Positions 21,193 through 33,500 of a stretch of 64,000 nt of DNA are shown here, one piece after another (the first letter of the stretch is position 1; every line of letters begins with the position of its first letter). Below the pieces are notes generated by a model that was not told the origin of the DNA, did not search any database, and worked only from the letters and a program-made list of their open reading frames with translations. The stretch covers positions 966,284 to 1,030,283 of the forward strand of contig NMRA01000008.1 of the NCBI GenBank assembly GCA_002633005.1, given 5' to 3'. This stretch comes from Phoronis australis (lineage: Eukaryota > Phoronida > Phoronidae). The position numbers and the translations under genes were made by a program.

Positions 21193-23900
21193 TTTGTGGG
21201 CGTTCACGATTGACATTCATTGTTCATGGAGAAGGCCAGGCATAACAGAAAAGCCAAGAGTAAATAATCATAGATGATACACGGATGATTTTATATGGAA
21301 AGAAGCTGTGTTTTAACAGCAATGGTATTTTAGAGTTTTAAAATAGACTTGTCAGCCAGTAGTGACCTCTATTATTTGTGAATTTTCAGTTTTGTACATT
21401 TTTGTGTTGTATATTTTCGTGTTTGTACATTTCCATGTGTATTGTGAATTTCCTGCCGATACAATGTTCTTGAAAAGTAAAACATTTGTATGCTCCTGTT
21501 ATTTCTCCTTCAAAGGAAATGTCTTGTGAAAATAGTTCTAGTCCAAGAGTCTGTTTCAGCCTGAATAATGGCTTTTGTAAGTCTTAAAAGACTTAGGACT
21601 GAAATTTGGTCTGACGCTCCACACAACTATTATGGTAAAACATTATATCCCTCTTGGGCAAAAATGCAAAGTCTTTGAGAATATGCTCATAACTGTCGGT
21701 CACTTTTCAGCCAACTGTGAAATGGGAGCTAAGACCAAATTTCTGTCTTAAGGTTACGGGTATCTCAAACCTTGTTCACCAAAATTGGCTATTTTTACAG
21801 CATTTCAGGTGTCTAGCAAAATACCTTATCTTCATTCTCAGGGAACTAATCAAAAATTCCTAACAGCGTTTTTGTGGTAACTGGTGAAGTTTTCATTTAA
21901 AAAAAGGTTTCATTAAAATCGACCGAGGGGTTATTTTGCTATGAATGTACCTTTCTTAAAACTGAAATTTTGAATTAAAAAGGTGCTAACCTAATCATAA
22001 TAATGGTACATAAATATAAAACATATTTTTATATTCCCTGATCTTTTTTTTCAGAAAATATATACTTTTTCTAGTTGTCAAAGCTTAGTTTTTTAGTATA
22101 TAATTAGGAGTTAGAATGGAGGCCAGGTTTGAGATAACCTTTTAAAAGTCACTGTCATGAAACAGACCTCAGGTGTATTGCACTGAGTGGTTGTTGCCAT
22201 GGTTACCAATATGCTTCTTGTGCTGGTCTACTGTATTACTCTATGAATGCATTTTGCCATGACAACAGCCGCTGAATTTAATTGCTGTACTGACTAAGTG
22301 GTATAATCATTCTAAGTGGTACATAGCACAATGGCAGACTGGCATATTGGCTGTGTTTTCCTGGTTGGGGACAAATGTTGTATTTGCCTAAATGCGTCTT
22401 ATCTTCACAAACGTTCATGGTCTTTGTCTCCCAAATTCTGAGAGGTGACTGCCCTCTCTGCCGAAATGCTTACACGGTGCTAGATTTCTCTGGACAAATC
22501 GGTTACGTTCTGCTTCAACATGTAACTTTCTTTACCAAAAATATAAATATTTTCCTGCTGACATCAAAACCAAACGTCATTTGGTCGCTTCACCGTTTGT
22601 TGTTGACAACATTCTTGTGGATCCTTTTTAAAATCCGAATGCTCGCAAGCGCCATCTTGATTGCTTTTTCAATACTATAAGTTGGATGTTTCTAATAAAA
22701 CCATGGAATAAATGTGTTTCATTGATTGCTTGAATTGGAAGTTTGGCGGCTACTAATTTGGATGTATTCCACTTTGAAGTTTTTTTACATTCCTCTCACA
22801 GAACAATCTCCACTAACCTAATGGTGTAAATGTTATCACGATAATTTTGAATCAATTACTGCCGACCACTCACGTTAGCGACGCAATTGATTCAAAATCT
22901 GGTGTCTAAAAACATCGTTGCTAATGCTTTGAACAATAAATTAAATGAGATTTGGTTCAGCCATTATTTTCAAATCGCGAGTTATGCGTTATGCGTGCAA
23001 AATGACTGAACCAGGAAGCCTGCTATAGTTTCTACTACATTTAAGTTGCAGTTATGCTTATAATTTTTTTTCTAGCATTTGGTAAGCTGAACCAGGGCTG
23101 TGTTTCATAGACGCAAGAATCTCAAGAAAACGAAGCGTGAGCTTGCTATCCCGAGTGAGAAGCGAGTGTTTCGCGCATACAGTCAGACCGCTTGCGTACC
23201 CTAGTAAAGTGGCGACCTCTCGAGTTATTGCTCGTGACGAGATTTTCCCCAACTACAGCCTGACACCCTGAAGTGTTCTGAAAACCCAGACACGTTTGCG
23301 TTGTCTATTGAGCCTGTCTACTGTATTCGGAGATCCCAAATTTAATGAAGCGAAGACGTAACCAGTAGTCAGCATGTCAAGGTATTTCGAATGCCACATA
23401 AAGCGATTGCGTTTTCAATACACTGTAGTTCACCGACTTTTAGAAGTCGAAACACCAACTGTATTATTTTTTCTCGCTGAAAAACACCGTGCCAGTTATT
23501 TTCTCGAAAGTAACGCTTTTGTAAATTAGGCCTGAGGGGTTCACCACTATGTATGGCCTAATCAGCCCAGGCTTGATCAAACCTCACCAAGTCTAACAAT
23601 AGAACACCCCTCAGGGTTTGGTGCCTAAAGCTTTTGATGTGGTGACATACCGCTTTCTTGGAGCTCGGGGGTAAAAATGCACCGATTCCTTTAGGAATGT
23701 GTGCAAAAGCTGCAAGTTTTGCGCGTATGTCGGTGATGTTGGAATATTCATACTGGTAAGTCGCGAACTAAGATTCCTCGCCGAAAGTGCATCGCGAGTG
23801 TCTTGTATTTACGGAACGCTTCCCAGTTTAAAAAGTATGGAATCATCTTTGTGTGAAAAACATTGCGGTCGCAGTAACTGATCTTGTATTTTGCATATCA
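21193..23900. other. EPSTI1-like 3' region and intergenic DNA
   Basis: No convincing exon is seen. It holds an inverted repeat of about 170 bp (21592-21752) and a 14-bp hairpin (22843-22898). No canonical AATAAA was found close behind the EPSTI1-like stop; the 3' end of that transcript is not defined. Confidence 0.4.
21592..21752. repeat. Inverted repeat (29-bp arms) in the probable 3' UTR
   Basis: CTTAGGACTGAAATTTGGTC at 21592 and GACCAAATTTCTGTCTTAAG ending at 21752 are imperfect inverted arms about 100 bp apart. This is MITE-like and could fold in the EPSTI1-like transcript if the 3' UTR reaches this far. Confidence 0.6.
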
Positions 23901-23919
23901 CAGTTACACTGCTGCAGCG

Positions 23920-25496
23920 ATGACGTTTGAGGGAAAGGGAAAACTAAGCGACTATTTTGAGTAAGTTCTCTCAGCTGAATTTTTAAAGAAATAGTGTATG
24001 GTATTGCTGACCTTGGGCAGGGTCGGATTAAGATTTTTTCGGTCACCCTGGAAAGTTCGAGGTCCTATTGTCGCGTTAGTCGCGTTACATTTTCTCCATC
24101 TTCTCAACTGTCGCCAACGCTTTGTGCACTGTTCTCCAGAGCGCTTTTAAGAATTGTTTTTAAAATGTTCCACTTTTGCATGAGGAGCTAAGTTAAAATA
24201 GAACATTTATGAATTTCATAGAATTTCAAAGTTGGATAAAATGGAAACGAAATGAAATAGCGCTTTTGAGATCTCATCCCAACATTTATATCAAAAAGAA
24301 CTTGGATCATGTTACATCGGTCGCCAAAGTTCCGACAGTCCTCCCTCCGGTCGCTACATTTTTCTCCTTCATTCTTGACACTGGTGTGCCCCTCATTTCG
24401 AGACGCCCTCTGCCTGCGAAGCAGGCCCTACGGAGGTGGTAATATCGGTACTGGCTATTGATCATCGTTGGTACTTTTTGCCACATCCGGCGACTTTGGT
24501 ACTGTTCTCGAAAAGGCATATCTTTACAAACTCAACATTCAAGTTTACTTATCTGTTCAATGAAAGTCGTTTCGCCTCATTAGTGTGACGTAAAAATATA
24601 ATTCCGGGCTTCTGTTTGAAGAGTAATCAGGGTATTTGTTATTCGCATGGGCCTTTCAGTTTTCATCGTTGGTTTTCTTCTGTCCGTCCCTTCAAGAAAG
24701 TAGTGTAAGTTATTATTAGGCTACCAGAGCAATACTGCTGTCACACTCCACCCTTCACTTACCGGTATAAACACCCGCTCACTGGCCGGCAATTGACACG
24801 GCTCAATGTCGAACTCGTGAGCATGCGCGCACCCAGGGGAGGAGGGCTCGGTCCGCCCCTAAGAAACAAAAAGTCCGAGAAAATGAGACAAAAGTTCACA
24901 AAACAAGCACAGACACGCAATTCACAGTGGTGGCCCCGTTTTTTATTTGTTTATTTTTTTTAGTCCTCTCGCCGTTTTGTTACCAAAAGGTCCACGACGT
25001 CAATAAATCTGTCTATTTGAAACATAAGTTGTCTTTTTCATTCCAAATGTCGAAAATGCGCCCAACTAAACACAAAGTACCAACGATACTGAGAAATTTT
25101 GTCTGCTATGCGTAGCCTGCCCTGTCAGAGAAGCTACCACCTGCTGTGGATACTTTTGTAACGAATGGTGTACCATGAAGTATATTTGAAGGACTGATAA
25201 AACACGCAGTTTTGACGCATCGTACATTGTTCAAGAACACCTAGAAAAAATCAGACTGGTCCACGCACGTGCCGTCGTTGTTTATGCACAATCTCCTGCG
25301 TCTGAAAAGCTTTCGAGCCGGAATGCATTTTTTTACGTGTGCCTTCATTCAATTTTTCCAAATATCTATGAAATCTCACAGGATGCGGCCAGTGAAATTC
25401 CCGTGGGTACAAGTGAGGGACTTGATCAGTGTCGAGTGGCTGTCACTCACGAGTGACCAGCTTGAGAACGGGTTCCAGGTCACGATCGCTCGATAA
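23920..25496 (+). CDS. Weak candidate two-exon gene, 51 aa
   Basis: An ATG at 23920 encodes MTFEGKGKLSDYF up to a consensus donor (TTTTGA|GTAAGT, exon end 23960, phase 2). An acceptor at 25380-25381 (CTCACAG|GATGCGG) starts a phase-compatible frame to a TAA at 25494-25496, with MRPVKFPWVQVRDLISVEWL. The short first exon and the consensus donor are the only positive signs. A second frame is also open after the acceptor for 24 residues, and the true downstream exon could be elsewhere. No family recognised. Confidence 0.2.
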
Positions 25497-25906
25497 TAGT
25501 CGTCAATTTCCGTGTGATTACATATCGACTACGCTTGTATCCGTATTTACAGAAACTGTGGACAGTTATTTTATTTTCGTAGCATGCGACGGATAACGTC
25601 ATAAGAAAATTTAGGAGTTAAGTGTCAGGTGATCATGTCCTGGATGAGTACACAGAAGAGATTTTTGAACACTTTATTTGCTGTTTCGCTCATAAGTCAA
25701 TTTGCTCAGGCTATATTGAAGATCCAGTTTGTTTTACAAAAAAGACAAAAACAATGAAATTCCGATTGATGAAAACAGGAGACTCTAATCTATATAAGGT
25801 ACTGTATAGGTACAGTATGACTGACAACTGCATGGATAATTACCATCAAATTTACATAAATATTGCATGTTTGCGCCATAGTCATTAGTAGCGTTACTAA
25901 AAACGG

Positions 25907-25935
25907 CAATAAATAATAATAATAATAATAATATT
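25907..25935. repeat. (AAT)n microsatellite
   Basis: Uninterrupted AAT units. Confidence 0.85.
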
Positions 25936-27435
25936 AACTAGCAATAAATACAACTACCAGCATAACAGGCTACACGTAAATGTCGCGGACATTTCTACCC
26001 CATTTAGCTACAATAATTTAATGTACTTAATCGATACCTGAAATAATAGCGGAAACACGTGTAAATGCAAGTTGCAGATGCAAGCACATTTCTCAAGGAT
26101 TTAATTTGGGAACTGACAGGTCCCTAATGACTGTCGAGCACGCCGCCTTATGTCAACATCATTAACCTAATATTTATAGTGCTTACGTAAAGTACACCGG
26201 TACCCTAGGAATAGGAATGACTTTTGATGTCTTAATATAAAATGCACGGAAAAAATTACGTGCGAAATACATGCATCGAAGCGTTCAACGCTTGATGAGA
26301 CAACTGCAAAATACTGCAAAACACGGTCACAAGGGAGAGTAATTTGCAGTTTTTGCCGGTTCTGTTGACTTTGCGTGTGTTCCAAATATATGCACTTAGT
26401 TAGGCTCATGCGCATATAACTAAGTGTTTACCACGGAGATGCATGCGCCTATGCTTCACTACAGACGCAGGTGGATGTTTTTTAGTGCTTTTCTCCTTTC
26501 TTTATAGTGATTTTCGGTTAGGAAATAATTACGATATTGACAATATGTCGACGTCTGCTGCAAACGTTAACCCACATGCCATGCCGTTCAATTTACAAGA
26601 ATATTTTCCAAGTAGGTGCACGCCTAAGGCACTACACCAGTGATAACGGCGTACAGGGCTAGTGACAAATTTACACGGTATGTATAAGTCCGTAAACGTC
26701 CAATAACATTAACGCATAAATAATTTATCGAAGGTCCTACGCATGCAAACGCAGATTAACAAATCTTAAGAGTTGGAATTGATGCTAGAACTTAGGCATT
26801 GTGTCATGATTTGAATTGCAATAACATTACAAAATAATTTAGTTTAGCACTGTAAATCGATGGCATCTGGTTCATTAATGTGTTCACACTGACATGCGAC
26901 GCTTAGGCGCTCTGAGTTAAAACCGGCATTTTAGATTTTCAGTCTTTTACTAGATTTAATCCATCACCGGACGAACAATGAGATTCCGTATCCTGTAGCA
27001 AAACTCTTAGCTTGACGCTTACGAAAGCGTCAAGGGCGATGTGTGAAATCAACTTCGTGACGTTCTCCCAATAGCAAACTGTTCGAAGAAGCTCGTTAGT
27101 TGTTGAACTGTAACAAAAACAATAAGATTAGTCAAACGTTTCCGTCCTTCGTGATTGCGCTGTTCGCAGTTTGAATTGAATATATGACAGTTAACACAAA
27201 CTGACGTAATTTTATGTAATTTTGAGTGGAACTGATGAATGCGACAAGAAGGTTGAGGGTCACTTTTTCTCACTACAGATTCTCAGTTAAATCAATATTT
27301 AGATGCCTGTTCTGTCACACATGTCAGTCAGAACTCCGTTTGAAAAGGTGACCTGGTTCATGTTCATTGCCAAGAGTGTGTTCTCTAGAGTATCGTTTTT
27401 GCCCAACATAGTACTGTAACAAATGCATATTTAAC

Positions 27436-27441
27436 TTTATT
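27436..27441 (-). terminator. AATAAA polyadenylation signal of the Imp-L2-like gene
   Basis: Canonical hexamer on the minus strand about 155 nt after the stop codon at 27594. Confidence 0.6.
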
Positions 27442-27593
27442 GCATTTAATAGGAGCCGTGGCTCGCTTAAGCTTGGCCGTCTCGTACAAAAGTGATGTTG
27501 TAAATTTTACATTTTCGCTTTTGCAATAGGATTTTTGGTATCACGATGCGCTCGTAAATCTGAGGAGTCCTGTAGCTTCTTCCTTGAAGAAAC

Positions 27594-30500
27594 TCATTCA
27601 GTTCTTCTTGCTGTTAGCCCAAACGGAGTGAGTAACTCCTGTTGACAAAATCACAGATCCAAGTTTTTTAGTCAGTCTCGTGCATCAGACAGCACACAGC
27701 TGAAGTAGGCAAGGTGGCACAAGGAACTCGGGAAGCCATGACCCAATGTTTATTGCAAAAATGACTATCGCTTAGCTTATCAATTATGTTTGCCACCTTG
27801 TAACTTGTAACAAAAGAATACTACACTATTGAGACAACGATACTTACGGCCATGAAAAAAGTATTTTGTTTATCTTCGCCAAATATATTTGCCGCTTCAC
27901 AAATGTAATCTCCCATGTCGTGGTGCGAGACGGAACGAATAAGTAAGTCGCCATTCGGCAGCAGCTGCAATGAAAAGGTTTTGAAATTTTGGAGCAAGCG
28001 TCAGAAAAGTTTCATAGGTAATTAATCAACAGCTTTCATTGCATGAAACTTGAGCATGAAAGTTGAATTATTTATTTAATGCGAATATTTTGGGTTGATC
28101 AAATTATTGCGCATTACCTTGTACTTTTTGCGCTGATCTTTTAATATCCTTTCCCCTGAAGATTTTCTCCACGTCACGATTGGCTTTGGGAAACCAGAGG
28201 CTCGGCAGAAAAGTTGGACGTCAGCATCGTTCCTTTCGGCCCTTGTCTTTGTGTGCATGTATATGACTGGGGCCTCGCCTGTAGATCAAAGAAACAACTG
28301 CACTAACTCAAACGACCTCTGTTGTAGTTGTGAGAATTAATACAAAGTAACTACTATGTATTTCCGTTTTGAATACGCATAACCAAGCTATGTTCGTTTT
28401 TAAATCGAACGAGAACACAACCACACCGGTGTATGTATGCATTATAAATAATTTGTTTAAGCTTACCTTCTTCTACGGATTGTTTCTTCATCAAACATTT
28501 GTCGTCGGCAACTTCTCCTTTAGCTGGAATAGAACATAGAAACGATCAATAGGGTGAAACGTCATTCGTCATGTCACATGACATGTCGTAATAGCTTTTG
28601 ATATATTTTCAATAAAAACGTGCATGGAATTCGTACCTGATTTAGTAATGACAAATGCCTGTCTATAAATAAGTTTGAGTAAGTCTCAAGTTCTAAACCA
28701 ACGTCATTCCGTTCTCATCCTTCGTTTGAATAAAATTTAGTAACAATAATCACCGTAATTCCCCCGATGGCGCGCGCACTGTCTTTAGTCGGGGACTGTA
28801 ACTTGCCCGCCGTGATAAGCAACAGTAACGATACCAAAGTCTTAAGCAATTACGAACTGACATTCTTTCTCATGTCTGAAAATCATTTCCCAGTTGTTTC
28901 TATCTTGAACAAAAAATTAAACAAATTTCATAGATGTACCAGAGAGGGTTCATCGGGAAGGCTAGCAGTTGTATGAAAAGATTTAAGGGACAGTTCCACC
29001 CGCGAACCTCTTCCTATTGCACATTGAGACCAAGTTATCCATTAAGAGTCGCCGACCCTGGTCGTGACGTTACATGCCTCCACCCAAAGCAACATTACTT
29101 TGTGAATGAATAGTGATGAAAGCATCCAAAACGTTCTTAGGTATGTAAATTTTCGTCTCTGCGAAAAAGAATCTAGTCCCTCACTTTATTTACCAGACAG
29201 AAAATTAAGTTAAGTGATTTAATGTTATTTCTTATGTACATCTAGTTACCTATAACAAGTCTGGTGGACTTCACTTCTTTTCCCATAGGAGTTTGCGCTA
29301 CACACGAATACACGCCTTGGTCCTCTGGAGTCAGACAGTCGAGCACGAGCTTAGCTTCAGTTTTCCCTCTGTTTATGAGCGGTCGTTGACGGTTATGACG
29401 AGTATTTTCGTATACTGCTTCGTCATCTGTCAGCTTTTCGTATTCCTGAAAGGAATGAAAAAATGATTATGTTTGATGTTGTTGAAATTAAATTCTTATC
29501 AAGCTATAGGTGAATTATGCTAGGTAATTAATATTGAAATGTTTGGAAATCATGGAAATTGAGTTTAGCGTCATGTGACTGACTGTGAGCAAAGCAGTCT
29601 TCATTCATCGACATCACTACTAACACTTTTGAAATAACAATGAATTTCGTGTGTGATTTGCCCCATGAATTTAGAGACACATTAGAGTCATTTTGAAAAA
29701 GCTCACGTCTGAGGCACAGTGTACTCTCAGTGTTCAAGGGTTCCTGTTAAGCAGACGCAGTGGTGTTCGGCCGCTCACGGTAAGCTCTTTCGTGAAATAG
29801 TTTAAAACCAATTAACAGGTAGACCTATTTGACAAAATCATCTCGTTGATTGAAATCGTGAGAACAGGTCACGTGTTTCTGCAGAGAACCACTCGGATGG
29901 ATACCTGTAGTGGGCGCTGTCCAGGGTCGTTTACTTGACACGTGCTGCGATTAAATGTTGGCGTAAGGAAATTGTGAATATTCCATGTTTGCTTTTCCTA
30001 TCATAATTCACTATGCCAGTGACGGATAAATAACCGTAAAAACACTTTCAGGTAGTGGTAATTATTTTGTTTGGCTATGCCAACAACTGGTTTCAAACTT
30101 AGCTTACCGTAGCTCAAACGAGACCTTGCGTTCCACTAACTTGAACCTTGCGAAATATTACTGAAGTTGAAAGATTTATCTGGATAGAACGCGGCCACGA
30201 TTTACGTGTTCAAGACCACTGGTATCTCATTTCAACTTACATGATAAATTCTTGACCCATTCAAAAGCCAGTGAATGGTTGGAACTGGCGAGGAAGTGGC
30301 GCCGCAGTTCAACTCTACAGTTCCATATAAGGGAGCTTCGACCACTTTTGGCAAGTCGGATGTGATTTCAATGGGAGACAATGTTACCTCGTTGCCACCT
30401 TTGTATTTGCTATTGCCTTTGCCTCTCTTCTGCTCGAGATGTTTCTGCAAAAGATAGACCAGACGAACATCACAAAATAATCCGTAAAAATGGTCTGCAA

Positions 30501-33500
30501 CCATAGAGTGTACTATCGTCAATATATACGTGGCTTCCGTTCTGAGCTGCGTTTCGCAGACCCAAGAATTTCGCGAGTAAATTGTAACGTGAACACGTGT
30601 TTCGTTTGTAATATATGGCGATGATCTCGCAAATTCAGGCGTGATCTTGCATTTTCGAGAGTTTCTTAGTTCTCCGGAACGCAGGCTTGGACAACGTATG
30701 AAACAGTGCATTGTAATCTGATCATCTTTGTAAATTTCAAATCATGACTTACATTTCTAAAAGTTCGTCTGCGTCGAGAATTCCATTTACACTTAATTTA
30801 ATAAAGTGTACGGTTGGTACATAACTAACTAGGCATTTTACGGCAAAATGCATGGTATGCCCTCCATAAAACAAACACAAGTTACTAATCCATTTCCGTT
30901 GGTGGTTGCGTTTTTTGTAATCCCCGTAATTTTGTGGAAATGTTATTTGGTGGATTAGAATATTAACTGGAGCGTAATCTTTTTACTCCGTTTGATTTCG
31001 TTTGTTGGATTTGTGAGTAACATTTTAAAAGTCATTTGACATTTAAAAATAAAGCGTCCTAGTAGTTTTTTAGCTGATCCTTCCTTTTCTTAGGAAGCCT
31101 CGTGTTGAGAAGTTTACTCGTGCTCTACTAGTCAGATTATTACCTGTAAATGCTAGACTCATTAAAAAAATGATGAGCTATCAACGGTCTGTCATCAAGC
31201 ATTGGACCGTCTCCAAGAGGACTCATAACTCACAGAACACGAACAGATTGTTCGGGTAATGGAACTTACGCGGTGGAGAACGGAAGCATTTGCCACTTCA
31301 CTTTACAAGAAAACGTTACAAGCTGTACGGTATTGATAACTGCGGAAACCTGTTAATACGACAGGCTTTTAACTCGACTTGCTCTAGACAAGGTTATTTT
31401 CCGAATCTTAGGAGTTTAATTAACGGTAAAAGCTGATGCATAAATGCTTTGCAAACATTCACACAAAGCGTCGGTTTTAAGAGAAATTGATGGCTATTCC
31501 GCTCCTTCAAGGCCAGTTATGAAAGCTGAAAGTCTTGCAGAATTAGCTTAGTTCTTGAATATCTTCATTTTGCCAGTAGGAATGCGCCATTACCGATGCA
31601 CGCGCAGTATTCGAGAATACGATAGGCCTACCGTTGTTTTTCTGTTAATCTGGCAGTTTCAGACTTTTCGTCCAGGGGGTAATTTAAATGATGTATATTT
31701 CGCGACTTTTTACTCACTAAACTAAATTTTCTTTCATGCATTGAGCCTGATCCCAAGAAATATCGGAATACTTTCCAAGTCCAGAAATCCGACTTCCTAT
31801 TACAAGCAAAGAACAACACGAGTCCAGTTTTGGAGATAAATGGCCTCCATAAAAACCGGTTGACTGAAGGCTGGTAAATATGGTAAAAAGTAGTTCAATT
31901 GTAAACGAAGTAGCACTTTCGTCGGTCCAAGGTCCAAGCACTTCAACGACCACGATCGGCGGTAGTCGTACCGGTACGGTAAATAATGGACATTTCAAAC
32001 AATCTACATGTTTTCACGCGTTAAATACTGAACCCCAGCAGACGTGACTATCACGTGCCCAGTACCGTGCAGCACGAGTGAGTCATTTTGTTTAATATAA
32101 CCGTGTTAGCTATTGTTAGACCCTTGCAGAAATAAACTCGTGCTCGTTTGGTTTATGTTCAGACAGGGGTGTGTCAAAATTTTCTTCGACTCAGTGCAGT
32201 CCATTTGTGCTGTTCAACATTTGTCAGCGGGTGTTTTACGAAGTTCGACCGTCTGGTTTCCGTTTGTTCAGATGTACCAAAATTCAAAATTAAAACTTGA
32301 CCACATCGCTACGACACTGGTATCTCATTTTCCCTTTCAACGATAGGGCTTCATTTCCGTTGCCCGAAGCGCACTCGAAGCATTCTTGTGTTGAAAGACG
32401 CTTCAGAAGATCAAAGGAACTAACACCCTTCTAAATTTTAAACGCTTGAACCTCTGGTTAGCCTACTTTTCTGGGAATTCCAAATGAATTGAAACCGATG
32501 CTATCACGGCAAAAATATTGCAATTTAATAGTAGGCCTTAGTGGACATGATTGCAGCGTTTGCAAACCCTGGGGTTATTCCACTAATTTACCTATGGATG
32601 AAACTTTGCCATTGGGGGTTCCAAATATTTAACCCGTGACAGGCTTGTCACTTACAAACGTAACACCCCCAACTCCACTCCTCAAAGTGACCTTGCTGCA
32701 TTTTAGCAAATGTGTACCCTGTCATCGCATTTTGCAAAAATTACATCTTAACGTAGGGTACAAGTTTAGGCTTTGGCTAAAACGTGACCCACATGTCTTC
32801 AGCCACACGTTACAGGTGTACATATCGGTTGACAGAAATGCCCTTCCCTATGTCGTCGGTGAGTATGATGATTTTTTCAACAACTTAAGCAACGTTATCC
32901 TGCACATTTTGCGTGGGAGAAATCGTAGCGCAGCTTATCTGGACAGTGTTCCGTAGACGGACTCGAGAAGCTCTCGAAAAACGCAGTGACGACTCGGGAC
33001 TGCTGCAACATATACCGACATGCATTGCAAGAGAAGCCACGTGACTACATTGGTTTGACACGCGAGGTTCTTGCGTTTACGGAACCCAACCCTGGTCATT
33101 CGCTAGAGAATAAAACTGCCAGCGACTGATCAACTGGCGAGCTGCAAATTGTCAAGTTTCGTGCATTGTTTATGCAGCATTTACTAGTGCTCATCTCACG
33201 AGAGACATGTACACTTAACGTAGAATCAACGATATTTGTCAGAAGTCAATTCCATTAACCGTATACTTTCGATGTATGAAGATAATTGCTGCCGAGAGAC
33301 ACTGTTACAACATTGGTTGCGACATCCTAAGAGAAATCAAAAGTTAGGACGGCGATCAATAAATATTATCCAGACGAGTATAGTAGTGTGGAAGTAATTT
33401 TAAAAATTGTCAAAGTTAAAATCCTAAAAGGCATGTTTGCTCATAAGTATGGTCCGTCATAAAAGAAACGCCCCATGGGTACAAAGGTCTTTTTCTGAGT

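Noticed and set aside
25622-25888. Frame with DEYTEEIFEHF, faintly like the start of a cyclin box
   Set aside because: It has no ATG at the start, nothing downstream resembles the rest of a cyclin box, and the acceptor is weak.
26545-26643. ATG frame MSTSAANVNPHAMPFNLQEY with a possible GTGCAC donor
   Set aside because: Weak donor, no downstream exon and no conservation evidence.
30445-30711. N-terminal extension of the first Ig exon's open frame
   Set aside because: The frame stays open past the acceptor TTTTGCAG at 30445-30446, but Ig-like and family-like sequence begins only inside the exon. The extension is intron read-through.
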